In this document: positions 6,901 through 15,698 of the stretch, one piece after another
Layout: every line of letters starts with the position of its first letter
Position numbering within the stretch: the stretch's first letter is position 1
Assembly (NCBI GenBank): GCA_963652495.1
Contig: CAVJTU010000050.1
Coordinates: forward strand, 1 to 22,482
Direction of reading: 5' to 3'
Source: Anthropogastromicrobium sp963652495
GTDB lineage: Bacteria > Bacillota > Clostridia > Lachnospirales > Lachnospiraceae
Length of the DNA: 22,482 nt
Position numbers and translations under genes: made by a program
The notes under the pieces: model-generated
What the model was told of the DNA's origin: nothing
The model's database searches: none
Seen by the model: only the letters and a program-made list of their open reading frames with translations

Positions 6901-8463
6901 TCACTCTACATGATCCAACAAAAAACGCATTCTTGCATGCTCGGTATCCCCACCCGCTGCGCCATCTTTTGTGAAACTCATTTCATAGTGATCCGCTGCT
7001 GTATATGGATTCCACTGAGGCAATTCATTTCCATTGGAATCCCTTCCATTTGGATCACCATTTTTAATAAAATTGACAAAATAACTGCTGATCTGACGCG
7101 CCAGATCATAGTGATGACCATCAAACGGACGCCAGCACTTGGCAAGCGTCTCAAAGAAAAACCACAAGTCGCACGAGTGGAAGGTTCCTGCCTTGTCCCA
7201 TCCCGGAATATCCGCATCAAAGCGATAATAATAGCTGGTATACTTCTTGTCCGCAGATGTATCTGCTCCAATGCTTTTCCCAGTATCCTTCGCTGCCTCT
7301 TTTTCTGCTTTCTCTGCCCGTTTCAAAAATGCATGCTTTACGCTGTACTCAATTCCGCTCACTGGTGCAAAGCCTTCTGTCGTTTCCTTCTGATTTTCCT
7401 CAAATGCCAAAAATTCATCTGCCTTTTCACCAAAAAATTCTCTTGTCTTTTGGTAAAACTGCTCACAATCCTGTGCTTTTATGTAATTTGGGAACTCATC
7501 GGATGTATTTCCCGCCATGAGAGGAACTGCAATGCTATTTCCTGCGACAAGCTTTTCGTATGGATCTTCCTTGCAAAATGCCCCGTCAAGCACCGTAAAC
7601 ATACACGAATGATTTATTGCAAACTCCGAATAACGGTCGCGAATATAAAATGCGTCGAGTGCTCTTGCCTCCTCAAGACTGTTTACGCCTAAGAAATCGA
7701 AGAACTCTTCTCCCAGCTGCTCGGCCTCGGCAAGCGGTGTTGGCTTTCCAAACCGTTCCTCCTCATATGGATTTCCGATCATGCCGCTCATCACAACTGC
7801 CCTGGCAATTTTATTTTCATTTTCTGCACAAGCTAATTGTGACATAACGCTAGCGCCACCTGCCGACTGTCCGGCAATCGTAATCGCAGCCGGATCGCCG
7901 CCAAAATTCGCGATATTGCGCACAACCCATTCCAGTCCGGCCTTCTGGTCGAGGCTTCCAAAATTGGATGGTGCGTCTGACTGTTCTTTCGTCAGCTGTG
8001 GGTGCGCCAGAAAGCCAAAAACATTGACACGGTAATTGACACTGACGACCACGATGCCTTTTCTGGCAAGACGCTCCCCGTCAAATTCCATCTCTCTCGT
8101 GTATCCGCACTGATAACCTCCGCCAAAATACCACACGAGAACAGGACGGCGTTCGTCCACGCTCATTGCCCCTGTCCAGATATTTAAATACAGACAGTCT
8201 TCGTCCATCGGTATCTCCGGATCTACATGCCACTCCCTATTATAAAGAGAATCGCCAATCCCCGGCGTATTCTGCACCGAAATCGGTGCGAAATGTACAC
8301 ATTCCCTTACTCCTTCCCAGTCCGGGCATGGCTGCGGTGCACGCCAGCGGTTCTTCCCTGTCGGCGGTGCTGCAAATGGAACACCGCGAAATACTGTAAT
8401 ACGTGGATCTGCTGCCTCAATACCGCGCACCAGACCATTTTCCGTTTTTGTCTGTCGAATCAA
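6901..8463 (-). CDS. type-B carboxylesterase/lipase family protein
   Basis: 520 aa. Translation starts at TTG, supported by AGGAGG seven bases upstream and by homology-like sequence from the first residues (TENGLVRG); no nearby ATG fits. This serine hydrolase resembles bacterial para-nitrobenzyl esterases. The oxyanion loop is YFGGGYQCG (112-120), nucleophile S200 is in AGQSAGG, the acid is E323 in NTSDEF, and the base is H429 in TFHSCDLWFFFE. EDCLYLNIW (88-96) is the family signature. There is no signal peptide, so it is cytoplasmic. As the last gene of the ABC-GH51-GH43 operon it probably removes ester substituents from imported hemicellulose oligosaccharides. That role is inferred from context; the family itself has broad substrates. 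A charged insert rich in Lys/Glu/Ala lies near 380-405. Confidence 0.9.
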   Translation of the reverse strand: MIRQTKTENGLVRGIEAADPRITVFRGVPFAAPPTGKNRWRAPQPCPDWEGVRECVHFAPISVQNTPGIGDSLYNREWHVDPEIPMDEDCLYLNIWTGAMSVDERRPVLVWYFGGGYQCGYTREMEFDGERLARKGIVVVSVNYRVNVFGFLAHPQLTKEQSDAPSNFGSLDQKAGLEWVVRNIANFGGDPAAITIAGQSAGGASVMSQLACAENENKIARAVVMSGMIGNPYEEERFGKPTPLAEAEQLGEEFFDFLGVNSLEEARALDAFYIRDRYSEFAINHSCMFTVLDGAFCKEDPYEKLVAGNSIAVPLMAGNTSDEFPNYIKAQDCEQFYQKTREFFGEKADEFLAFEENQKETTEGFAPVSGIEYSVKHAFLKRAEKAEKEAAKDTGKSIGADTSADKKYTSYYYRFDADIPGWDKAGTFHSCDLWFFFETLAKCWRPFDGHHYDLARQISSYFVNFIKNGDPNGRDSNGNELPQWNPYTAADHYEMSFTKDGAAGGDTEHARMRFLLDHVE

Positions 8464-8542
8464 TTATTCTCCTCCTCTCTGCAACAGCATGCGCATGTTT
8501 TTGCAACGCTATTCGCATTATAGCAATTTCTTCCTGAGATTA

Positions 8543-9940
8543 CTAGTGTTCCAGATAAAAGCCCTTCAAGGAGCCCTTTCCTTTTCCCTTAAAGGTAAAA
8601 TACAGTGCGTGTATTCCGTCCGGCATCGCAACCGGTGTGCTGTAATGCTCCCACACGTTTGTATAATCCACAGAAATCTGTGCCAGCACTTCGCCGTCCC
8701 ACGCTGTTTTTATCTCGAAGATTCCCTTTATGTAGCCTCTGACATCAATGGAAATCTGATGAATATCTTTCATGTCAAAATATTTAAAGCCAACTGTAGT
8801 TCCATTTTGAATTGCACCAAGGTAGGCCGGATCCGTATCACCATCCCTTCCATCCTGCATGACTTTCGGAAAACGTCCATCGACGTAAATAGATGATTCT
8901 TCTGTAAACAAATTGCAGGCCAGATATGCCGGATAATACCCTTCTCCTGCAAGTGGACCGCCATTTAATCCGCATGACGTAATCTCCACCTGAGGAATGC
9001 TTCCATCCTCGCGTATCGTCAACCGTTCTGCACAGCCCTGTCTGCTGTACTCGGTGCCGTTTGTATGTCTGTGGTAAAAAATATACCAGTCGTCTTTGAT
9101 CTGCACCATGCTTCCGTGATTATTTGCACCATATGCAGTTGGCATATTGGCCGGCTTATAAGTATCGATATGCAAATCACAGTTGCTGACAAGCACACCG
9201 CCATAAACAAAACCATCTGTCGGATTTTTGCTCGTCGCATAGCAAAGCTCATGCATCACCTCGGACGAGTAGATAAAATAATACGTATCGCCTTTTTTTC
9301 GGATGGACGGTGCTTCAAAAAATCCATGACGCTCATACTGTGTGCCATCGCTGTATGCATTTCCCGGCACAATAATCTTCGGTGCTGTTTTTACCGTCAG
9401 CATATCCTTATCAAGAACGGTGGCCATCGCACCGCTTCTCGTCTTATCTCCAAATCCGCAAAAACCGGTATACAGATACGTCTGATCTCCTTCGGTCAGC
9501 ACGCCCGGATCAAATTGCGGCTCATCCGTATCCTTTTCACCAAGACGCGTTCCATCCGGATAATGCACATATCCTAAAAATTCATATTTTCCTGCCGGAG
9601 TATCACATACTGCAACTGATACAATCGACAGCTTATCGAGAACATAATACAGATAGTACCGACCATCCGGTCCGACTGTCACATCCGGCGCATACAGGCA
9701 CATTTTCCCCTCCGGATTTTCCGGATCCTGTGTCTTTTTGTAGATCACGCCCTCATATCGCCAGTTTCCCAGATCATCCACCGGAGCTGACCAGCACACA
9801 TAGTCTCCCATGCAAAATACATAGCCATTATAAAAATCGTGTGAACCATACACATACACGCGTCCGTCAAATACATACGGTTCTCCGTCCGGAATATATT
9901 CCCAGGACGGAAGATATGGATTAAATGCCTGCTTTTTCAT
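8543..9940 (-). CDS. glycoside hydrolase family 43 with C-terminal CBM6-like beta-sandwich
   Basis: 465 aa, no signal peptide, GGAAG about ten bases before ATG. GH43 enzymes are inverting five-bladed beta-propellers, mostly beta-xylosidases and alpha-L-arabinofuranosidases. Candidate catalytic residues are base D18 (YIPDGEP), pKa-setting D144 (PQFDPGVLTEGDQTYLYTG) and acid E209 (HGFFEAPSIRK). YAPDVTVGPDGRYYLYY (83-99) is the usual second-blade motif. From about residue 330 the sequence changes to a beta-sandwich ending KGFYLEH, like the CBM6-type modules attached to many GH43 proteins. It lies 72 bases after the GH51 gene and 79 bases before the esterase, in one operon. Intracellular cleavage of arabinose or xylose from imported oligosaccharides is the likely task; exact specificity is not readable. 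Confidence 0.92.
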   Translation of the reverse strand: MKKQAFNPYLPSWEYIPDGEPYVFDGRVYVYGSHDFYNGYVFCMGDYVCWSAPVDDLGNWRYEGVIYKKTQDPENPEGKMCLYAPDVTVGPDGRYYLYYVLDKLSIVSVAVCDTPAGKYEFLGYVHYPDGTRLGEKDTDEPQFDPGVLTEGDQTYLYTGFCGFGDKTRSGAMATVLDKDMLTVKTAPKIIVPGNAYSDGTQYERHGFFEAPSIRKKGDTYYFIYSSEVMHELCYATSKNPTDGFVYGGVLVSNCDLHIDTYKPANMPTAYGANNHGSMVQIKDDWYIFYHRHTNGTEYSRQGCAERLTIREDGSIPQVEITSCGLNGGPLAGEGYYPAYLACNLFTEESSIYVDGRFPKVMQDGRDGDTDPAYLGAIQNGTTVGFKYFDMKDIHQISIDVRGYIKGIFEIKTAWDGEVLAQISVDYTNVWEHYSTPVAMPDGIHALYFTFKGKGKGSLKGFYLEH

Positions 9941-10012
9941 AACTGATTGTCTTCCTTTCCCACTTCCATCATCATTACATTAGTCCCATAATTTCCTGAT
10001 ATACTGATTTTC

Positions 10013-11527
10013 TCACGCCTCATGATTTGGAAAAATCCGCACTGTCACAACTGAGCATGCCGGAATTACAAAGCATACTCCGCGCTTCGTCAGCTGTACA
10101 TCAAGCGACTTTTCGCAAAGCACCGGTTCTTTTCCAAACTGATTGTAGTCGTTTAACTTGCCATGGAGAATAAATCCTTCGGCCTTTGCCGGTGTCTCCT
10201 CCATCAACACAGCCTCGATTGTTTCCTCGCCTTCGAGTGACGTGTTCACCATGGTCATCGTAATCACTCCGTCCGCGTCCTGAGAGACAGACTGCTGAAT
10301 ATTGTCCATCTGGTAAATGTCATTTCCGACTTTCTTTGTCTCAGACAGGCAGCTCTCAAGAAGCTCTGCCCCCTGATGGAAACGATACATATGGAAGACG
10401 TGATAAGTCGGTGTGAGAAGCATATCCGAACCATCGGTCAGGATAACAGACTGAAGTACATTTACGATCTGTGCGATGCAGCCCATCTTCACGCGGTCGC
10501 AATGACGATTGAAAATATTGAAGGTCGCACCTGCCACCAGTGCATCGCGCATCGTGCTCTGCTGGAATAAAAATCCCGGATTGGTTCCCGGCTCCACATC
10601 ATGCCAGCAGCCCCACTCATCGACCATCATGCCGATCTTCTTGTCCGGATCATACTGATCCATGATGGCTCCATGTCTGCGAATCAGCTCGTCCATGCCG
10701 AGCGCGCGATTCATCGTATACCAATATTCGTCCTCTGAAAAGTCGGTTGCACTTCCCTTGTGAAGTCCTTTCTCCGCACCGCAATAATAATGAACTGACA
10801 GACCATCCATCATACCGTGTGCTTCCGGCGGCATTGGCTCTGCAAAGCACTCACGAAGAACAACCTCTGTCCATTTATAATCCTCTGCATTCGCACCGCC
10901 GCAAATACGGAAAATCGGTGCATTCTTATCGTATGTTCTCACATAGGTCTGATAACGGCGATACAGATCCGCATAGTAAGTCGGTGTCATGTTGCCGCCG
11001 CAGCCCCAGTTTTCATTGCCGACGCCAAAATAGTCGACACGCCATGGCTTTTCTCTTCCATTTTTCTTTCTTAAATCCGCCATCGGTGAGACACCGTCGA
11101 GCGTCATGTACTCGACCCACTCGCTCATCTCACGCACACTTCCGCTTCCGACATTTCCGTTTACATAAGTCTTGCAGCCTAACTGATCACATAATTCAAA
11201 ATATTCATGTGTGCCGAAACTGTTGTCCTCGGTGACACCGCCCCAGTGGGTATTGATCATTTTCTTTCTGCTTTCCTTCGGGCCGATGCCGTCCATCCAG
11301 TGATATTCATCCGCAAAACAGCCGCCCGGCCAGCGAAGAACCGGCACTTTGATTGCTTTCAATGCTTCTACTACATCAGTTCGCATACCATTCTTGTTTG
11401 GAATCTGTGAATCCTCTCCCACATAGATTCCCTCGTAAATGCAGCGACCTAAATGCTCGCTGAAATGACCGTAAATCTCCGGCTCGATATGACCTTTTTT
11501 ATTTTTTTCATTGATATATAATTTCAT
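10013..11527 (-). CDS. abfA: alpha-L-arabinofuranosidase, GH51
   Basis: 504 aa, the usual length for intracellular GH51 enzymes, with GGAGAG eight bases before ATG. It removes terminal alpha-L-arabinofuranosyl groups from arabinan or arabinoxylan oligosaccharides with retention of configuration. The acid/base is E172 in FGVGNENWGCGG and the nucleophile is E304 in MMVDEWGCWHD. The N-terminal signature GHFSEHLGRCIYEGIY and LRWPGGCFADEYHW (64-77) are intact. A TIM barrel (about 15-380) is followed by a C-terminal beta-domain. There is no signal peptide, so it acts after import. It follows the solute-binding protein gene across tandem hairpins, so it is probably expressed at a lower level. I consider the assignment secure at family level. 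Confidence 0.96.
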   Translation of the reverse strand: MKLYINEKNKKGHIEPEIYGHFSEHLGRCIYEGIYVGEDSQIPNKNGMRTDVVEALKAIKVPVLRWPGGCFADEYHWMDGIGPKESRKKMINTHWGGVTEDNSFGTHEYFELCDQLGCKTYVNGNVGSGSVREMSEWVEYMTLDGVSPMADLRKKNGREKPWRVDYFGVGNENWGCGGNMTPTYYADLYRRYQTYVRTYDKNAPIFRICGGANAEDYKWTEVVLRECFAEPMPPEAHGMMDGLSVHYYCGAEKGLHKGSATDFSEDEYWYTMNRALGMDELIRRHGAIMDQYDPDKKIGMMVDEWGCWHDVEPGTNPGFLFQQSTMRDALVAGATFNIFNRHCDRVKMGCIAQIVNVLQSVILTDGSDMLLTPTYHVFHMYRFHQGAELLESCLSETKKVGNDIYQMDNIQQSVSQDADGVITMTMVNTSLEGEETIEAVLMEETPAKAEGFILHGKLNDYNQFGKEPVLCEKSLDVQLTKRGVCFVIPACSVVTVRIFPNHEA

Positions 11528-11587
11528 AAATTTATCTCTCCTCTCTGTTTTCTGACCCTTTATTCAGTCTCTCATTTTGGTGATGGA

Positions 11588-11638
11588 TTTCTGCTTTTAC
11601 GCAGAAAATGGGGGACTGGCAGTTTTTGCCATCCCCCC
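11588..11638 (-). terminator. intercistronic attenuator/terminator after the binding-protein gene
   Basis: On the minus strand GGGGGATGGCA pairs with TGCCAgTCCCCC (11637-11610, 11 bp with one bulge, loop AAAAC) followed by ATTTT. A second hairpin, TTTCTGC/GCAGAAA (11607-11588), follows directly. It sits inside the operon, between the solute-binding protein and GH51 genes. Partial termination or 3'-end protection is the usual effect of such an arrangement. Confidence 0.75.
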
Positions 11639-11674
11639 GCCAGATTTTCTCTGATATTGGTATTTGTCAGCCAG

Positions 11675-13378
11675 TTATTCCTCTGCTGCCTCTCTTGCTG
11701 CGATTACAGGCTGATACTTCTCTGTATCAAACTCAACCAACTGCTCCCAGCCAAGTCCGTCCAGTGTCGTACACATGTCGTCCCACAGCTGTTCAAACTC
11801 TGCATCGTCTGCTGCAAAGATTGCCTTCCAGGAAGTGGTCTTCACCTGATCGCCGCACTGGCTTCTGATCAGCGCGATATCCGTTGTATCAATCGCAAGT
11901 GCAAGGTTTACGCTTGGAACCGGTTCCAGCATTCCATTTTCCTTCAGATATTCTACTTCGTTTGCCGCACCAAACATCTCAGTCCACTCTTTTGTTGTTG
12001 CGGTATCATTCTGCTTAAGATAAGAAGCCCAATAATCGCTGCTGAAGGTTTCGCCTGTTACCGGATTCATCTCAACACCTGCTGCCATATTCTGATTAAT
12101 CTGATTGTTTCCATCGTTCCAGGAACCGCCGCCAAGCTCCTCCGGTACTTCCGGATCTGCGGAGAATCTGGTCAGACCAACATCAGTCAGCGTGTAGGTT
12201 CCATCATCGTTTACAGTGTAAATAAAGTCTTCCTGTCCAATATGCTGCATGGTCAGACCTTCCGGTGAGCAGAGCCAGTCTAAAAATTCAAGGATTCGTG
12301 CTCGGTCTTCGTCGGATACACCGGAACCGATTGCCCATGCACGACCATCACCATAATAGTTGTCTGATGCCTGATAAACGTCCATATCGCCAACCGGAAT
12401 TCCACAATAGTTCTGACGCTCTTCGCCCTTCTCCGGAGAATTCCAGAATCCACGCTGCCAGTTATACCAGAACAGATGAACTCTTCCCTGACGCATCTTG
12501 TCACATGCTGCATTCCAATCCTGCGTAGCGGAGTCCGGGTCAACCAGCCCCATCTGATTTGCCTGATATAAGAACTTCAACATCTTATAATACGCACCGT
12601 CCTTGTCGGTCAACGGTGTGATGGAATTGTCATTTCCAAGTAAAATAGAACCATTTACTTCCTGTCCATACCACTTTGTAATCTGATTTACGTTCTCAAT
12701 GCTGGTGCCGTCCCAATCTGGCCATAAACTAAATGCATATGTCTTATCACCAGCCTCGTTTGTCGGATATGCATCCTGAATCTTCTTTAAGGTATCAAGC
12801 AGATCATCGAGATTTTCCATCTCAGGAGCGCCTACTTCTACATAATGATCCCACTCCAGTCTCGGCATAGTATATACGGTATCTTCCTTATACTCAGTCG
12901 GTCCGTTTGAGTTCATTCCTGCTGGAATTGCGTAAATGCCTTCCGTGCCGAGTGCCTCGTTCATCGCATCGTTGAACAGATCAATCTGCTCCTCATACTT
13001 CATGATATTCTCATAATTTGGCAATTCCTCGCTGATATCCGCAATCAAGCCTACGTCCACACAGTCCTGCATGTCTGCATTGTCCAGAATGATGATGTCG
13101 CCCAAATCACCAGATGCGCATCGTGTCTGATACAGGGATGCTGCGTCACCAGATACCTGCGGAGCTACGATATTTAACTCGATATTAAAACGATCCTTGA
13201 TCTCCTTTGCATACCATCCGGTCTGCATACCCTGATAATTTGCTGCTACATCATAGACCTCGATGGTAAGTGTCTCATCGTGATTTACTTCTGTGGTGTC
13301 TGCCCATGCATTCATCGGCAGTGCGCTGGCGGTCATCATCGCTGCCATTGTCAAACCTGCAAAATTTCTTTTTTTCAT
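11675..13378 (-). CDS. ABC transporter extracellular solute-binding protein, LplA/YtcQ type
   Basis: 567 aa from ATG at 13378, where AGGAGG lies eight bases upstream; an ATG nine codons earlier lacks this support. It should capture oligosaccharides for the LplB/LplC permeases encoded just before it. The signal peptide is MKKRNF plus a hydrophobic core ending ALPMNAWA, with probable cleavage after A26 (AWA/D). Unlike most Gram-positive binding proteins there is no lipobox cysteine. The mature part carries the family 1 binding-protein pattern: GDLGDIIILDNADMQDCV near 100, KKIQDAYPTNEAGDKTYAFSL near 200, and many Trp/Tyr residues suited to sugar stacking. Arabinoxylan or arabinan oligosaccharides are the likely ligands from the neighbouring GH51 and GH43 genes. 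Confidence 0.9.
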   Translation of the reverse strand: MKKRNFAGLTMAAMMTASALPMNAWADTTEVNHDETLTIEVYDVAANYQGMQTGWYAKEIKDRFNIELNIVAPQVSGDAASLYQTRCASGDLGDIIILDNADMQDCVDVGLIADISEELPNYENIMKYEEQIDLFNDAMNEALGTEGIYAIPAGMNSNGPTEYKEDTVYTMPRLEWDHYVEVGAPEMENLDDLLDTLKKIQDAYPTNEAGDKTYAFSLWPDWDGTSIENVNQITKWYGQEVNGSILLGNDNSITPLTDKDGAYYKMLKFLYQANQMGLVDPDSATQDWNAACDKMRQGRVHLFWYNWQRGFWNSPEKGEERQNYCGIPVGDMDVYQASDNYYGDGRAWAIGSGVSDEDRARILEFLDWLCSPEGLTMQHIGQEDFIYTVNDDGTYTLTDVGLTRFSADPEVPEELGGGSWNDGNNQINQNMAAGVEMNPVTGETFSSDYWASYLKQNDTATTKEWTEMFGAANEVEYLKENGMLEPVPSVNLALAIDTTDIALIRSQCGDQVKTTSWKAIFAADDAEFEQLWDDMCTTLDGLGWEQLVEFDTEKYQPVIAAREAAEE

Positions 13379-13496
13379 AGTAAAATCCTCCTTTTTGATT
13401 TTCACTTTGATTTCTTACTTTTGATTTCATCTCTTGCTTCCATTTTTACGAAACCATTATTTTTTGATTTTCCCTTTTATTTTTCCTTTTGACCCA

Positions 13497-14429
13497 TTAT
13501 CCCTTAACTGCTCCGACCATAATGCCCTTTACAAAGTAGCGCTGGAAGATCGGATAAACAAGCATGATCGGCACAACAACCAACACGGTTACGGTCATGC
13601 GAACACTGGTTGCAGTCTGTGCAGTTGCAGATGCTGCTGCCATCGCACTGGCACTTGCCGAACTGTTTGCAAGTGCTTTTAACGAACTTGCCTGATTTAA
13701 ATACTGATACAAAATAAATTGAAGTGGATACAGCTTCGTGTCGGTCATTAAAAGAAGTGTATCCTGAAATGCATTCCACTGACCGACTGCGGAGAAAATC
13801 GCTACCGTTGCCATGATCGGCTTGATGACCGGAACCATGATCTTCGCAAAGATCTTAATCGTTCCTGCTCCGTCAATCTCGGCAGCCTCCTGCAGTTCCT
13901 TTGGAATAGACTCCACGAATGTCTTTGTCAGAATGACATTAAACGGTGAAACGATTGCCGGAAGGATATATCCAAGAAAGTTATTTGTCAGATGCAGATT
14001 CTTCATGGTTAAAAACCATGGGATAATTCCTGCATTGAAATACATAGTCGCCACTAAGAGGCGATACCAGAACTTTCTGTGCCACATATCCTGCTGTGTA
14101 AACATATAGCCAAGAAATGCGGAAGCTCCTACCGTGCATGCCGTTCCGATTACAGTTCTTCCAAGAGAAATCTTTCCGGCCTGAAACAATCCGTCAATCT
14201 TTAATGCACTGATATAATTCTGAAAATGAATGCCCTTTGGCAAAAAAAGGATCACGCCTCTGGCACTTAAATCATTCGCACTGATTGTATTGATAAAGAT
14301 GTAGTAAAATGGATAGATACATAGGATTGCGCAAATACTGAAAACAATGTAACAGACAATGCCGACCATGCGATCCCCGAAGCTTTCCTTCATCTTCGTT
14401 TTCTTTTGATGAACCTGATTTTTTTTCAT
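13497..14429 (-). CDS. lplC: carbohydrate ABC transporter permease, LplC/YtcP type
   Basis: 310 aa from ATG at 14429, with GGAGG nine bases upstream; a TTG seven codons earlier directly abuts the lplB stop and has no ribosome site. It is an integral membrane subunit with about six helices (first at about 22-47). The cytoplasmic EAA loop KELQEAAEIDGAGTIKIF, at residues about 177-194, docks the ATPase. SNPF-type import domain features (GIIPWFLTMKNLHL, SPFNVILTKTF) match the LplC/YtcP group. A Ser/Ala-rich stretch (about 253-275) precedes the last helix, which ends YPIFQRYFVKGIMVGAVKG. It follows lplB by 21 bases and precedes the binding-protein gene by 118 bases. The ATPase is not encoded here. 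Confidence 0.93.
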   Translation of the reverse strand: MKKNQVHQKKTKMKESFGDRMVGIVCYIVFSICAILCIYPFYYIFINTISANDLSARGVILFLPKGIHFQNYISALKIDGLFQAGKISLGRTVIGTACTVGASAFLGYMFTQQDMWHRKFWYRLLVATMYFNAGIIPWFLTMKNLHLTNNFLGYILPAIVSPFNVILTKTFVESIPKELQEAAEIDGAGTIKIFAKIMVPVIKPIMATVAIFSAVGQWNAFQDTLLLMTDTKLYPLQFILYQYLNQASSLKALANSSASASAMAAASATAQTATSVRMTVTVLVVVPIMLVYPIFQRYFVKGIMVGAVKG

Positions 14430-14450
14430 CCAAACTTCCCTCCGATCCAA

Positions 14451-15383
14451 TTAGATAAAGCTCTCACCACGAACCTTCTTTGAGAATGCATTGGCACCGA
14501 CCAGAAGAATCACACTGACCACGCTCTTTAACATACTGATCGCAACCGATACGGAATAACTTCCGCTTCCCATTGCGGTATTGTATACATAAAGATCAAG
14601 AACCTGAATAAACTCTTTGTTGAATGCATTCTGGAATACGTAATACTGCTCCATTCCGTTGTTTAAGAAGTTTGCAATATTGATCATCAGCAATACGAAA
14701 TAGGTCGGAATCAAGCTCGGAATTGTGATATGGCGAATCAGCTGCATACGGCTGGCACCATCCACCTTTGCTGCCTGAAACAGTTCATCATCAATACCGG
14801 AAATGGCTGCTATGTACATAATCGCTGCCCACCCGAGATTCTTCCATGTCAGCCACAGCCACTGAGTAAACCACACATGCTTTGTGGACTGTAAAAACAG
14901 AATCGGCTCCTTGATTATTCCAAGGTTCATCAACAATGTGTTTGCCATACCGGTACTGTTAAATAAGCTGAATGCAATTGAATAAACAAGAACCCAGCTG
15001 ACAAAGTTGGGAAGTGTCGTCACAGTCTGAATAAATTTCCGAAACTTCACACAGCGAATCTCATTTAAAAATACTGCAAACAGCATCGGCAGCCATGAAG
15101 TTCCAAGGGTTAGTCCGCTCATCGCGAATGTGTTTTCCAACACCTGAACGATCTGCTTGATCTTGATGTCATTCTCCACAAGTGACTTAAACCACTTCAG
15201 TCCAACAAATTGTGCCTGCGAAAATGGCTTCGGCGGACGATAATCATAGAACGCATATATCCATCCATACAGAGGATAGTAACTGAATACAAGTACCAGC
15301 GCCATAAATGGAGCTATATACAAGAACAGTTTAATGGACTTCCATTTCTTTCTTGTCATTTTTTTCTTTTTCAAATACGCCAC
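14451..15383 (-). CDS. lplB: carbohydrate ABC transporter permease, LplB type
   Basis: 310 aa from GTG at 15383. The start is uncertain: AAAGG lies only two bases before this GTG, while in-frame TTG (15374) and ATG (15359) are alternatives, all ahead of the first helix (about 19-42). It is the first gene of the operon and the partner of LplC in a heterodimeric sugar importer. The EAA loop is ELFQAAKVDGASRMQLIRHI (200-219). The helix pattern YIAPFMALVLVFSYYPLYGW and NEIRCVKFRKFIQTVTTLPN are typical of the LplB/YtcP group that handles oligosaccharides from plant polysaccharides. The neighbouring glycosidases point to arabinose-containing oligosaccharides. Confidence 0.92.
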   Translation of the reverse strand: MAYLKKKKMTRKKWKSIKLFLYIAPFMALVLVFSYYPLYGWIYAFYDYRPPKPFSQAQFVGLKWFKSLVENDIKIKQIVQVLENTFAMSGLTLGTSWLPMLFAVFLNEIRCVKFRKFIQTVTTLPNFVSWVLVYSIAFSLFNSTGMANTLLMNLGIIKEPILFLQSTKHVWFTQWLWLTWKNLGWAAIMYIAAISGIDDELFQAAKVDGASRMQLIRHITIPSLIPTYFVLLMINIANFLNNGMEQYYVFQNAFNKEFIQVLDLYVYNTAMGSGSYSVSVAISMLKSVVSVILLVGANAFSKKVRGESFI

Positions 15384-15426
15384 TACCTTTCTTTTTTGTT
15401 TTCCTAATTTTCTCCTTCCGTCTTAG

Positions 15427-15436
15427 GTTTAACGTT
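15427..15436 (-). promoter_or_regulatory. candidate LacI-family operator O1 (GTTTAACGTT)
   Basis: The decamer contains the AACGTT core common in LacI-family operators. It lies about 20 bases downstream of the predicted -10 element of the transporter operon, where bound repressor would block elongation or open-complex escape. The identical decamer occurs again at 15591-15600. Dyad symmetry outside the core is weak. Confidence 0.5.
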
Positions 15437-15455
15437 TTTCCTATATAGTACCCTT

Positions 15456-15484
15456 ATAATGGCACTATCTCGCCATTTTGTCAA
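15456..15484 (-). promoter_or_regulatory. predicted promoter of the lplB-lplC-SBP-GH51-GH43-esterase operon
   Basis: On the minus strand a perfect TTGACA (15484-15479), a 17-base spacer and CATTAT (15461-15456) lie about 75 bases before lplB. An AT-rich tract (15485-15590) upstream could act as an UP element. The gene-free stretch 15384-15698 holds this promoter, two putative operators and the lacI terminator; I see no coding sequence in it. Confidence 0.65.
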
Positions 15485-15590
15485 TATCTATTTTAGTTTT
15501 TAATTATTTTTCGTATATATTGCATATTATCTATTTTGTATTTTAGGTATATTTTCCCATATTTCTTTTATAAATATATATTATATGTTT

Positions 15591-15600
15591 GTTTAACGTT
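15591..15600 (-). promoter_or_regulatory. candidate LacI-family operator O2 (GTTTAACGTT)
   Basis: This is an exact copy of the decamer at 15427-15436, in the same orientation and 164 bases away, upstream of the promoter. It also sits next to an alternative TATAAT (minus strand 15585-15580). The pair could support repression by looping. Confidence 0.45.
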
Positions 15601-15644
15601 GCACCTGATGTTTTTGTTTTATTTTTTGTAAGCTTGAAAAGGTC

Positions 15645-15679
15645 AAAAAAGAAGAGGCATGCTTTTTGCACCCTCTTCT
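15645..15679 (-). terminator. intrinsic terminator of the lacI-type gene
   Basis: On the minus strand AGAAGAGG (15679-15672) pairs with CCTCTTCT (15657-15650), followed by TTTTT. It lies about 20 bases after the regulator stop codon and separates it from the divergently controlled but co-oriented transporter operon. Confidence 0.85.
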
Positions 15680-15698
15680 GGTATACCGTTTTCTTCTG

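Noticed and set aside
6871..7692. Long plus-strand frame of 273 codons opposite the carboxylesterase gene
   Set aside because: It is a shadow of the esterase gene, with no ribosome binding site or recognisable motif, and the esterase frame holds all catalytic motifs.
15625..15645. Catabolite-responsive (cre) site near TGTAAGCTTGAAAA
   Set aside because: It lacks the central CG and dyad symmetry; it lies next to the lacI terminator and matches the consensus poorly.
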